Shown here: positions 36,367 to 44,847 of the stretch, one piece after another
How the letters are laid out: every line of letters begins with the position of its first letter
How positions within the stretch are numbered: position 1 is the stretch's first letter
Source of the DNA: Sinorhizobium terangae
Lineage (GTDB): Bacteria; Pseudomonadota; Alphaproteobacteria; Rhizobiales; Rhizobiaceae
Assembly (NCBI RefSeq): GCF_009601505.1
Contig: NZ_WITC01000134.1
Coordinates: 1-49,195, forward strand
Reading direction: 5' to 3'
DNA: 49,195 nt
Made by a program: the position numbers and the translations under genes
The notes under the pieces: model-generated
Databases searched by the model: none
What the model was told of the DNA's origin: nothing
What the model saw: only the letters and a program-made list of their open reading frames with translations

Positions 36367-36828
36367 CTAGAACCGGACCCAGGGGCCGAAGCGTTCGAAG
36401 GGCAGTTTGAGCCCATAACTGAACACCGCGACCGAGAAGACGGCCAGCACCAGCGAGATGGCGATCGCCCAATGAGGCTTCATGCGATGCGAGGCAAAGC
36501 AGGCGATGAGCGCCGTGAAGAAGATTGCCGGCGCGAAGCCAAGCCCTCGCACCGTCAGTCCGAAGAAGATCGGTGCCGGCAGGATGAGGAACATGCCGCG
36601 CACGGCGATCGCCCCCATCGGTTCGCCTTGCACGCGGGTCGACTGTACGAGGATGACGACGCCGAGCAGCGTCAATACGCCGGCAAGAAGAAGCGGGAAG
36701 TAGCCGGGACCCATGCGGAAGGCGGTGCCGAGATCGAGGCGAAGCGACTGCCAGGCGAAGAACAGCCCGACGGCCGTCAGGATACCGCCGCAAAGGGCAT
36801 TGGTCGTATCGAAGGAGATGGATTTCAT
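36367..36828 (-). CDS. tripartite tricarboxylate transporter small permease, TctB family
   Basis: A 153-aa protein with four predicted transmembrane segments and the family feature GPGYFPLLLAG near residue 40. Acts with TctA. The start at 36828 follows GGGGACACG; the open frame continues upstream into the repeat at 36877, so the repeat-derived N-terminus is rejected. The gap of 335 bp to tctC is long for a TTT operon. Confidence 0.9.
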   Translation of the reverse strand: MKSISFDTTNALCGGILTAVGLFFAWQSLRLDLGTAFRMGPGYFPLLLAGVLTLLGVVILVQSTRVQGEPMGAIAVRGMFLILPAPIFFGLTVRGLGFAPAIFFTALIACFASHRMKPHWAIAISLVLAVFSVAVFSYGLKLPFERFGPWVRF

Positions 36829-36876
36829 CGTGTCCCCATTTTGTTCGGGAGCCGTTGAGCCGCGCTCCCTTCTTCG

Positions 36877-36943
36877 GCATGTTTCCTTCAATCCTAGCCG
36901 ATATAAGGAAAAAAACATGCAGCAATTCAAAGTGCTACAGCGT
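36877..36943. repeat. RIME-like palindromic repeat (copy 5, inverted)
   Basis: Same unit order as copy 1 but in the opposite direction: GCATGTTT / AAACATGC hairpin, then AATTCAAAGTGCTACAGCG. It lies 49 bp upstream of the tctB start. Confidence 0.7.
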
Positions 36944-37028
36944 CCCTTGCGCACCCGATAGGACGCCGCGCCTAGACGAATGTGCTCGCGTCTTGTTGTC
37001 AGGGCAAGGGGCGCAGGACCTTCAACGA

Positions 37029-37044
37029 GTTGACAGCTGTCAAC
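37029..37044. other. parS-type palindrome B4
   Basis: Exact copy of GTTGACAGCTGTCAAC between the tctB and tctC genes, 6.3 kb past the repC stop codon. Confidence 0.75.
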
Positions 37045-37163
37045 GTTCCGTGTCGGCGCCGACGCGGGTTGAGAAAGGATGCGTCCATCACCGAACGAAG
37101 ACAGGTTGCCGCCGCCGTTCTGTCTCGCGACAGGGGATGGCGGCGGCGGGTTCCATTGCGCGA

Positions 37164-38141
37164 TCAGTCGGCGTACTGACCGGCTGCTTCGATCACGGGC
37201 TTCCAGCGGGCGATCTCGCTTTCGAGCTTGGCCTTTAGTGCTGCCGGCGTCGCGTCCGCCTCGCTCGACGGTTCCGTGCCGAGCTCGGCAAAGCGGGCAA
37301 CGACGTTCTCATCCTTGAGCGCCAGCTGCAGCGACTTCGACAGGCGCTCGGTCACCTCGGCAGGCGTACCCTTCGGCGCATAGATGCCGTGCCAGATGCC
37401 GACCTGGAAACCGGAAAGACCGGCTTCTTGCGCCGTCGGCAGATCGGGGAAGATCTTCAGACGGGCAGGCGAAGTGACCGCGTAGGCCTTGATCGTGCCG
37501 CCCTGGATCTGCTTCGTGGTATTGGTCGTCTGGTCGCACATGATGTCGACCTGGCCGCCGAGCAGATCGGTCATCGCCGGGCCGGTGCCCTTGTACGGCA
37601 CGGTCGTGAGCTGGGTATCGATCGCGCTCATGAACATCATACCGCAGAGATGCGAGGCGGCGCCGATGCCGGCATTGGCGACCGTCACCGTGTCCTTGTT
37701 GGCCTTGACGTAGTCGATCAGCCCCTTGAGATCGCTCGGTTCGAAGTCCTTGCGGGCGACGATCGTCATTGGAACTTCGGTGACGAGGCCGACATATTCG
37801 AAGGCATTCAGCGTGTCGTAGGCGAGCTTGCGATAGAGTGTGGCGCTGGTCGCCATGCCGATATGGTGGAGCAGCACCGTATAGCCGTCGGGATCCGCCT
37901 GGGCGACGCGGCCCGCGCCAAGCGTGCCGCCCGCCCCGCCGACGTTCTCGACGATGATCTGCTGGCCGAGATCCTTGGACATCGACTCGGCGACGAGACG
38001 GGCGACCGTGTCGGTCGGGCCACCGGCCGAGAACGGCACGACCATCGTGATCGAACGCTCCGGATAGTTTTGGGCGCTGGCCGAAGCGGCAAAAAGGGAA
38101 ACGGCGGCGACAGCGCCCAGAAGCGCTTGCAGAATTTTCAT
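37164..38141 (-). CDS. tripartite tricarboxylate transporter substrate-binding protein, TctC/Bug family
   Basis: Periplasmic receptor of 325 aa. Signal peptide of about 23 residues (ending ASASA), then the Bug-family opening PERSITMVVPFSAGGPTDTV and the characteristic VENVGGAGGTLGA loop near residue 67. GGGAGG lies six bases before the ATG at 38141. It delivers a carboxylate to the TctA-TctB permease. Between it and tctB lie a parS-type palindrome and a RIME repeat. Confidence 0.94.
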   Translation of the reverse strand: MKILQALLGAVAAVSLFAASASAQNYPERSITMVVPFSAGGPTDTVARLVAESMSKDLGQQIIVENVGGAGGTLGAGRVAQADPDGYTVLLHHIGMATSATLYRKLAYDTLNAFEYVGLVTEVPMTIVARKDFEPSDLKGLIDYVKANKDTVTVANAGIGAASHLCGMMFMSAIDTQLTTVPYKGTGPAMTDLLGGQVDIMCDQTTNTTKQIQGGTIKAYAVTSPARLKIFPDLPTAQEAGLSGFQVGIWHGIYAPKGTPAEVTERLSKSLQLALKDENVVARFAELGTEPSSEADATPAALKAKLESEIARWKPVIEAAGQYAD

Positions 38142-38314
38142 CTTTTCCTCCCGATGAAATTTTGGGCCAGCCGGCATGGTTCCTCCCGTGCCGGTACTGG
38201 ATCGCCTATTTGCAGACGGGATTTTAGCACAGACAACCGCCGCTGGCGGTCACTTTGCCGATTTCCGCGCTTGATGCGCGTGATATGGGTGGATTTGGAA
38301 ACAAAAGGGCCGGA

Positions 38315-38338
38315 CGATGGGTGGATTTCCACCCATCG
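38315..38338. terminator. perfect hairpin after the pseudouridine synthase gene
   Basis: CGATGGGTGGA-TT-TCCACCCATCG, an 11-bp perfect stem six bases beyond the stop codon of the minus-strand gene at 38345. No strict U run follows. Confidence 0.6.
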
Positions 38339-38344
38339 TATTGC

Positions 38345-39160
38345 TCAAACCTCAAGGCCGGTGCGCTGCCGCAGGTATCGGATCTCGGCCTCAGTCAGAG
38401 GCCGGACCTCACCTTTCGCCAGGTCGCCGAGCGTTATCTCGCCGATTGAGACGCGCACGAGCCGCAGGCACTCGAAGCCGAGCACGTCCAGCATGCGGCG
38501 GATCTGCCGGTTGCGTCCCTCCTGCAACTCGACCTCGATCCAGCTGTTGCGGTCGCCGCTTCTCAGCTTCTGGACGTTCGTGGCCTGCAGCCGTTCGCCG
38601 CCTTCCACGACCCCCTCAATCATCCCGGCAAGCGCGTCGTCGCCGAAGATGCCGTTCACCTGCACATGGTAGACCTTGCCGAGATGCGTTTCCGGATCGA
38701 GCAGGCGCTGCGCCAGCACGGTGTCGTTGGTGAAGAGCAGCAGTCCCTCGCTCGCCTTGTCGAGCCGGCCGACCGGCGAGAGAAACCGCGCGTCCGCGTC
38801 ACCGAGGCAAGAATAGACTGTCGGCCGCCCCTCCGGGTCGTCACGCGTGGTGACAAGCCCGCGCGGCTTGTTCAGCATCAGGTAGGTCTTTGCTTCCGCC
38901 GCGATTGTGACGCCGTCGACGGCAATCCTGTCGGCGTCGATATCGACCCAGCGCGAAAGATCCGTCGTCGTTCGACCGCCGACGCTGACGCGGCCGTCGG
39001 CGATCAGCTTTTCGGCCTGCGTGCGGGAGCAATAGCCGAGTTTGGAGAGCGCACGCGCGAGCGTCACGCGCTTGCCGGCCTCTGCTTTCGTTTCGCCCTG
39101 TCTCTTCGGTGATCGGCGCGGCTGTTTCACGGCTCCCAGTCTCCAAGGGTGTTGGACCAT
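38345..39160 (-). CDS. rRNA pseudouridine synthase, RsuA/RluB/RluE/RluF family
   Basis: A 271-aa enzyme converting a uridine in rRNA to pseudouridine. A basic N-terminal leader precedes the S4 RNA-binding domain (RVTLARALSKLGYCSRTQAE, about 31-50), then the catalytic domain with GRLDKASEGLLLFTND near 132-147, where the Asp is the nucleophile. C-terminal EGRNRQIRRM is also typical. The start is uncertain; the conserved part begins near residue 30. The exact rRNA position cannot be told from sequence. Confidence 0.92.
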   Translation of the reverse strand: MVQHPWRLGAVKQPRRSPKRQGETKAEAGKRVTLARALSKLGYCSRTQAEKLIADGRVSVGGRTTTDLSRWVDIDADRIAVDGVTIAAEAKTYLMLNKPRGLVTTRDDPEGRPTVYSCLGDADARFLSPVGRLDKASEGLLLFTNDTVLAQRLLDPETHLGKVYHVQVNGIFGDDALAGMIEGVVEGGERLQATNVQKLRSGDRNSWIEVELQEGRNRQIRRMLDVLGFECLRLVRVSIGEITLGDLAKGEVRPLTEAEIRYLRQRTGLEV

Positions 39161-39348
39161 GGTCCATCTGGCACAATCGGCGCCGCTCGGCCAGAGTTGA
39201 AAACCATTGATTGCTATGGCTTTGATGCAAGGATCAAGAGTGATAGTCTCGCTTGCGACTTGTACGACAGGGCTCGTCCTGGAACGGCAACCGCTTCGCG
39301 TCGAGAAAGCGACACGTTCTCCGACGGGCGATTTTGGGAGGCGTTGTC

Positions 39349-40743
39349 ATGATCAAGTCAATCCTGCAGGGGGCGACCGCTCTTGCGGCAATCTCGCTGC
39401 TGCACATCGGCGGCGGCGTCCTTCTTCCAACGAAAGCTTTTGCCCAGCAGACGGCGGCTGCTCCTGCAGCGCCGACGGAGACCGTGCCCGAACCGCTGAC
39501 GGACGACGAGCTTGAGGTGCTGGTTGCCCGCATCGCGCTCTATCCGGACGAGTTGGTGGCGCTGATTTCCGCTGCTTCGCTCTATCCTTTGCAGATCGTC
39601 GAGGCCGAACGGTTTCTGGAGGCCCGCGAGAAAAAACCTGACCTGAAGCCGAAAGAAGACTGGGACGGCAGCGTCATCTCGCTGCTCAACTATCCTGAGG
39701 TCGTCAAGATGATGAGCGAAGACCTCGACTGGACGCAATCCTTCGGCGAGGCGATCGCCAATCAGCAGAAGGATGTGCTGATCGCTATCCAGCAGTTGCG
39801 CGATGAGGCGGTGGCCAAGGACATCATCAAGACGGATGACAAGGTCAAGGTGGTCGAGGAAGGTGACAACATCATCATCCAGTCGGCAAATCCGGAAACG
39901 ATCTACGTGCCGCAGTATCCGCCGGAGATGCTTTATGTGCCAGATTATGCACCGGCGCCGATCAGCTATTATGAAGACCCCTATCCTGCCTATTGGTATC
40001 CCGGGGCGGCCTTCTTTGCTGGTGCCGTCACTGGCGCGGCCTTCGCCGCCATCGTCGACTGGGACGATTGGGGTGTATGGGGTGGCCGCTGGGACGGCGA
40101 CATTAACGTTGACTGCAACAAGTGTTTCAACAACATCGACTTCGACGGCAAGGTCAACTGGAACGACATCGACTGGAAGAATGTCGACCGTAGCAAGATC
40201 AGTTTCGACCGCGACCAGCTCAACAAGTTCGATCGCACCAACCTCAAGAACAACATCAAGGCCAACGGCAACAACAACCTGCGCAACCGCGCCGCCGAGA
40301 TCAATCGCGACCGGCCGCAGGCGCGACCGGGCGGCGGTGGCGGCCAGCTCACGGATGTGCGTAAGAGCACGCTCGAAGGGCTGAAGGCCCAACCGAGACG
40401 GGATACCGCGGCGCGGCCCGGTGGCGGGCAGGCGGCGGCAAAGGCGAGAGCCGACGGCGGCAAGCCACGCGTCAACCGGCCGAAGGGCGGCAGCAAGCCC
40501 TCTGCCAACCGGCCAGCCGGCAAGAAGAAGATGGCTTCGAAGGCGCAGAACCGGCCGAAGAAGCCACCCGGCCTCGGCAACGTCAATTCGGGCCGGCGCG
40601 AGGTCGCCTCGTCGCGGCGTGGCGGTCACAGCATGGGCGGCGGTCAGCGCGGCGGCGGACGGCCCCAGATGAGCCGCGGTGGCGGCAGGCCGCCGATGGC
40701 CCGTGGCGGCGGAGGCCGCGGCGGTGGTGGACGCAGGCGCTGA
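39349..40743 (+). CDS. DUF3300 domain exported protein with Gly/Arg-rich tail
   Basis: A 464-aa protein. Signal peptide of about 32 residues (ending AFAQ), then the DUF3300 domain (about 50-230) with repeated IALYPDELVALI and SANPETIYVPQYPPEMLYVPDY motifs. A region of Asp/Asn/Lys repeats (about 245-320) leads to a low-complexity tail rich in Arg-Gly-Gly and Pro. GGGAGG lies upstream of the ATG. It is 17 bp from a DUF2950 gene; the two families commonly occur together. Function unknown, probably cell-envelope associated. Confidence 0.9.
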   Translation: MIKSILQGATALAAISLLHIGGGVLLPTKAFAQQTAAAPAAPTETVPEPLTDDELEVLVARIALYPDELVALISAASLYPLQIVEAERFLEAREKKPDLKPKEDWDGSVISLLNYPEVVKMMSEDLDWTQSFGEAIANQQKDVLIAIQQLRDEAVAKDIIKTDDKVKVVEEGDNIIIQSANPETIYVPQYPPEMLYVPDYAPAPISYYEDPYPAYWYPGAAFFAGAVTGAAFAAIVDWDDWGVWGGRWDGDINVDCNKCFNNIDFDGKVNWNDIDWKNVDRSKISFDRDQLNKFDRTNLKNNIKANGNNNLRNRAAEINRDRPQARPGGGGGQLTDVRKSTLEGLKAQPRRDTAARPGGGQAAAKARADGGKPRVNRPKGGSKPSANRPAGKKKMASKAQNRPKKPPGLGNVNSGRREVASSRRGGHSMGGGQRGGGRPQMSRGGGRPPMARGGGGRGGGGRRR

Positions 40744-40760
40744 CAAGGAGGAGAACGGCC

Positions 40761-41729
40761 ATGACCAAGCTTTTGCACACCCTTCTCCTCGGATCGGCGC
40801 TCTCGCTTGCCAGCATTCTGGCCATCGACGTCGCCCTCGCGCAGGCCGAGCAGCCGGACCAGGCGCAGCAACCGGCAGGCATCATCGACGACTATGCCGC
40901 GGCCGAAGACCCGCCGGCGTTCGACGATCCGCTGAAGGCGGTGGAGGCCTTCAAATCGACGCTCGCCGCGAATGATTTCGTTGGCCTGGCGAAGCTGCTG
41001 GGCCTCGATGCGGCCAAGCTCAGGACGGGCGAAGGGATCATGGAAACCTTCGCGCTCATTCGCGAGGGGGCGGCCCGCAATGTCGTCGTTCGCGATCTCG
41101 AAGGACGCAAGGTTCTCGAAATCGGCGATCGCCTCTGGCCACTGCCGTTCCCGCTCACCAAGGGCGAGGACGGAAAATGGGCGTTCGACACCTATGTCGG
41201 GCTGGAGGAGATCGTCAACCGTCGCGTCGGCGAGAACGAGCTCGAGGCGATCGAGACGGTGCGCGCCTATGTCGAGGCGCAGAAGGACTATGCCGCACAG
41301 GACCGCGACGCCGACGGCGTGCTCGAATATGCCCAGAAGCTCATCAGCAGCCCGGGCCAGACCGACGGCCTCTACTGGCCGGCCGATCAGGGCGAGGAGA
41401 CAAGCCCGGTTGGCGACGCGATCAGCGAAGCGGCGCTCGAAAAGGCGAAGGCCGGCGAGGGCTATTTCGGCTATCGCTTCCGCATCCTGACGTCACAGGG
41501 CGACAACATCGCTGGCGGCAAATACGACTACACCATCAACGGCAACATGATCGCTGGCTTCGGTCTGATCGCTTGGCCGGTCACCTATGCCGAGACCGGC
41601 GTCAAGACTTTCCTCGTCAACCAGCAGGGCATCGTCTACGAGCGGGACCTGGGCCCAAGCACGGGAGCGATCGTACCCTTCATCGACCGCTTCGATCCGG
41701 ACGACAAATGGACCGTGGTTGCCGACTGA
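40761..41729 (+). CDS. DUF2950 domain exported protein
   Basis: A 322-aa protein with a signal peptide (ending VALAQ about residue 28) and the DUF2950 domain over most of its length (GYFGYRFRILTSQGDNIAGGKYDY region near 230-250). AAGGAGGAG precedes the ATG. Translationally close to the DUF3300 gene, with which it is usually found in Gram-negative bacteria. No catalytic residues are recognised. Confidence 0.92.
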   Translation: MTKLLHTLLLGSALSLASILAIDVALAQAEQPDQAQQPAGIIDDYAAAEDPPAFDDPLKAVEAFKSTLAANDFVGLAKLLGLDAAKLRTGEGIMETFALIREGAARNVVVRDLEGRKVLEIGDRLWPLPFPLTKGEDGKWAFDTYVGLEEIVNRRVGENELEAIETVRAYVEAQKDYAAQDRDADGVLEYAQKLISSPGQTDGLYWPADQGEETSPVGDAISEAALEKAKAGEGYFGYRFRILTSQGDNIAGGKYDYTINGNMIAGFGLIAWPVTYAETGVKTFLVNQQGIVYERDLGPSTGAIVPFIDRFDPDDKWTVVAD

Positions 41730-42063
41730 CTTTATGACGGCAAAATATATCGATCGTTCGGGCGGGCTGCCTGCCGGCGCTGCGGCAGCAGCCTGCGCGT
41801 GGGGAATTTTCCTGCTGTGGTGTAGAGAGCCAAGAGCTGGCGAAACGGCGAGCGACGGCAACGAAACGGCGGCGGTTCTGCCGTATCCAACGATCCGATC
41901 GGGTGATTTGCGCCTTGTCAGGAAGAATTCGTTCTGCGCGGAAAGTCGATTCCGGCTTCCGCAACACGCTGAAGTGCGGATATATCGTGGGACGTCATCA
42001 ATTCGTTGCGCGGCCGCGGTCAACTGGCGCGGGGTCTGGTAGCGGTGTCAGAGGGGAATACCG
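41730..42063. other. intergenic region before the DUF900 gene
   Basis: 334 bp with no supported gene. A frame of about 100 codons from 41734 is open but shows no motif and lacks a ribosome-binding site. Confidence 0.45.
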
Positions 42064-43338
42064 ATGCCTCAAATGAGGGGTCTCCGCGCGCGTCGCCGCA
42101 GCCTTGGAAAGATTGGGCGCGCGGCCAGCAGCGCGCTTGTGGCGGTTGCCGTACTGGTCGGATGCGGAGGTCATCCAAAAGGCGTGATGACGCCTGTCGC
42201 GCTGACGGCGCCGGCCAAGACATCGCAAGTCGATATGCTCGTCGCGACGACGCGACAGCCTTCCGGGAATCCTGCGACCCTCTTTTCCGGCGAACGGAAC
42301 GCAGCACTTTCCCTGACGGACGTCGCGGTGTCGATCCCGCCGGATTCGAAACGCAAGCCTGGCACCGTGCAATGGCCGCGCCGCCTGCCTCCCAATCCGG
42401 AAACCGATTTCGCCGTGACGCGTGTGCGCGAACTGCCATCGCGCGAAGAAGCGCGCGCGTGGTTCCGCGAGCATACTGTCGATGGGAACATCCTCCTGTT
42501 CGTACACGGTTTTAACAATACCTACGAGGATTCTGTCTTCCGGCTGGCGCAGATCGTGCATGATTCCGGCGCTGAGGCGACGCCGATGCTGTTCACCTGG
42601 CCGTCGCGCGCCCGTGTGTTCGACTACAACTACGACAAGGAAAGCACCAACTATTCGAGAACGGCCCTGGAGGATGCTCTGCGCTCCTTGGCGAACGCCC
42701 CGGATGTCAACGAAGTCACCATTCTCGCCCATTCGATGGGGACTTGGCTGACGATGGAGTCGCTCAGGCAGATGGGCATTCGCGACGGCGGCATCGCGCC
42801 CAAGATCAAGAACGTGATCCTCGCATCGCCCGACATCGATCTCGATGTCTTCGCCAAGCAGTTCGTGGAACTGGGTGAGCGGCGGCCGAAGTTCACGATC
42901 TTCGTGTCGCAGGATGACCGGGCGCTCGCTGTATCGAGCTTCATATCGGGCGACATCTCGCGGCTCGGCGCGATCGATCCGACGGCCGAACCTTACCGCA
43001 CGCAGCTCGAAAGGGCGGGCATCACCGCGATCGACCTCACCAAGGTTCAATCCGAGGATAGTCTGCACCATGGCAAGTTCGCTGAAAGCCCGCAAATCGT
43101 GCAACTGATCGGCCAGCGCATTGTCAATGGCCAGACGCTGACGGATTCCGAGGTCACCTTGGGCGACAGCATCACTGCCGTCGTTGCCGGTACCGCCAAG
43201 AATGTCGGCACGGTCGCGGCCGCGACGATCAGCGCGCCTGTGAAAGTGCTTGAGCAGCCAGCGCTGCCGCCCAAGAAGCGGCCGCATCTGGACGAGACGC
43301 TCGAAAGCGGCGCGCATGCCGGAGCGGCCACCAATTAG
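42064..43338 (+). CDS. alpha/beta hydrolase lipoprotein, DUF900 family
   Basis: A 424-aa protein. A basic N-terminus and hydrophobic stretch end in a lipobox-like VLVGC with Cys34 as the lipid-attachment residue. The hydrolase fold shows the oxyanion HGF at 148-150 and the nucleophile elbow AHSMG at 222-226 with Ser224. DUF900 proteins are serine hydrolases of unknown substrate. AGGGG precedes the ATG at 42064. It follows the DUF3300/DUF2950 pair on the same strand. Confidence 0.87.
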   Translation: MPQMRGLRARRRSLGKIGRAASSALVAVAVLVGCGGHPKGVMTPVALTAPAKTSQVDMLVATTRQPSGNPATLFSGERNAALSLTDVAVSIPPDSKRKPGTVQWPRRLPPNPETDFAVTRVRELPSREEARAWFREHTVDGNILLFVHGFNNTYEDSVFRLAQIVHDSGAEATPMLFTWPSRARVFDYNYDKESTNYSRTALEDALRSLANAPDVNEVTILAHSMGTWLTMESLRQMGIRDGGIAPKIKNVILASPDIDLDVFAKQFVELGERRPKFTIFVSQDDRALAVSSFISGDISRLGAIDPTAEPYRTQLERAGITAIDLTKVQSEDSLHHGKFAESPQIVQLIGQRIVNGQTLTDSEVTLGDSITAVVAGTAKNVGTVAAATISAPVKVLEQPALPPKKRPHLDETLESGAHAGAATN

Positions 43339-43437
43339 CGCGGTTCCAGGAGGGATGCGCAACGATCTTCTTTGGGATCGCCTTCAAAGAGTTAGAGCGC
43401 CCCACTGGTCAATGAACGGCGAAGCGCGCCCAGGACG

Positions 43438-43485
43438 CCATGCAGAATTCGAAGCTCTACGGCAATCTTTGCGCGTCCGTTTGGC
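43438..43485. repeat. degraded RIME-like fragment (copy 6)
   Basis: CATGCAGAATTCGAAGCTCTACGG resembles in its order the CATGCAGCAATTCAAAGTGCTACAGC half of copy 5, with several changes. It is in the gap before the antiporter gene. Confidence 0.4.
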
Positions 43486-43551
43486 CGCGCAGCGCTGTAG
43501 TGCGAAGCGACGAACGGCGGCTGACACACCCGGACTCCGGAGGGCGATGTG

Positions 43552-44697
43552 ATGAGCAATTTGAAAGGCGGAAGCTCTGGGGGCCTGCCAGGCGCTGCAA
43601 TCGGCAAGGCCGCCTTGGCGGAGCTTCGGCGAACGCCTCTGCTGGCGCTCATCGTGTTCGTGCCTGTCGTCATCTTTTTAGAGCAGACGGCGCCACAGGC
43701 GCACACGTGGCTGTTTTTCCTGTCGGTCGCAGCGATCATACCACTCGCCGCGCTGTTGAGCCGCGCGACCGAAGCGGTGGCGGCGAAAAACCGGCGATAC
43801 GGTGGGAGGCCTGCTTAACGCCACTCTCGGAACCTGACCGAGCTCGTGATTTCGCTCGCGGCCCTGCAGGCGGGTCAATATCTGCTGGTCAAGGCTTCCC
43901 TTGCTGGCGCGATCGTCACCAACACGCTCTTCATGTTGGGCGGCGCCTTCCTCCTCGGCGGCTTCAAGCATCACCTGCAGGAATTCAACAGGGTGAACGC
44001 GCGCTTCCAGGCTTGTCTGCTGTTCCTGGCGACGATTGCCATTCTGGTTCCCTCTGTGATCAGCGAAGTGGATCGAGCTCCGGCCGCCGCCTTCTCCCAG
44101 AAGCTGAGCCTCGGACTGGCGATACTTCTGATCGCCGTTTACGGCATGGGCATGCTGTTTTCGCTGAGGACACACCGGGAGCTCTTTGCGAGCGTCGGTC
44201 ATGAGGACGAAGAGCAGAAACCATGGCCGCTTTCCGTAGCGATCGTCGTCCTGGTTGCTGTTACGCTATTGGTCGCTCTCGTCAGCGAGATCTTCGTCGA
44301 TTCGGTGCAGATCGCCGCAGAGCATCTGGGGATGACGCCTGCCTTCGTCGGCTTCATCATCGTCGCCCTGGTGGGCGGCGCCGCAGAGATGACGACGGCC
44401 TTCTCCGCGGCGCGTGCCAATCGCCTCGATCTCAGCGTTGGCATTGCGCTCGGCAGCGCCGCGCAGATCGCGCTTTTTGTTGCCCCTGTACTGGTGCTCG
44501 TCAGCTACTTCGTCGGTCCCGAACCGATGTCCCTGCAGTTCTGGCCGGGCGCGGTCGCGATGATGCTGGTCGCGACGATGGCCGCCACCCTTCTTTCCAA
44601 CGGCGGACGCGCGGCTTGGTACATGGGTGTCATGGCGTTGGCGACCTATGCCATATTCGGAATGACGCTGTTTCTCCTGCCACCCGTGGCGTCGTGA
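43552..44697 (+). pseudogene. calcium/proton antiporter (CaCA/Cax family) with two compensating frameshifts
   Basis: The N-terminal part reads normally to AATEAVAAK-like sequence. An A run at 43786-43790 then carries one extra A, so the frame leaves the expected KTGDTVGGLLNATLG and hits a stop at 43816. At 43829-43832 one A is missing (GGAACC for GGAAACC), restoring NLTELVISLAALQAG and the rest, including GGAAEMTTAFSAARANRLDL. The intact protein would be about 382 aa with 11 membrane segments. Either a recent pseudogene or two homopolymer sequencing errors. GGAGGG precedes the ATG. Confidence 0.85.
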
Positions 44698-44744
44698 TGG
44701 GAGGCGGAACCGCGGGCCGATGCCGTGGGTCCAGCGCCGATCTA

Positions 44745-44847
44745 CTGCATGTCGCCCGAAAGTGTCAGCGTTTCCGGATAACGGCTGCATGAAAAATAAA
44801 GACCTAAAGCGCGTCGCATGGCCCCAATTGAATGCGACGCGCTCTAG
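44745..44847. repeat. rhizobial intergenic repeat, second family (copy 2), with terminator-like hairpin
   Basis: Aligns with 30768-30870. Contains a perfect 12-bp stem, AGCGCGTCGCAT (44808-44819) with ATGCGACGCGCT (44832-44843), between the converging antiporter and potassium channel genes. It overlaps the last codons of the channel gene. Confidence 0.65.

Noticed and set aside
41734..42042. A possible 102-codon gene between the DUF2950 and DUF900 genes
   Set aside because: No ribosome-binding site and no recognisable domain; its frame continues from a shadow of the DUF2950 gene.
43786..43790. Programmed ribosomal frameshift in the antiporter gene
   Set aside because: It would need a +1 shift followed by a -1 shift 42 bp later, which no known recoding signal explains. 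Indels or read errors are simpler.
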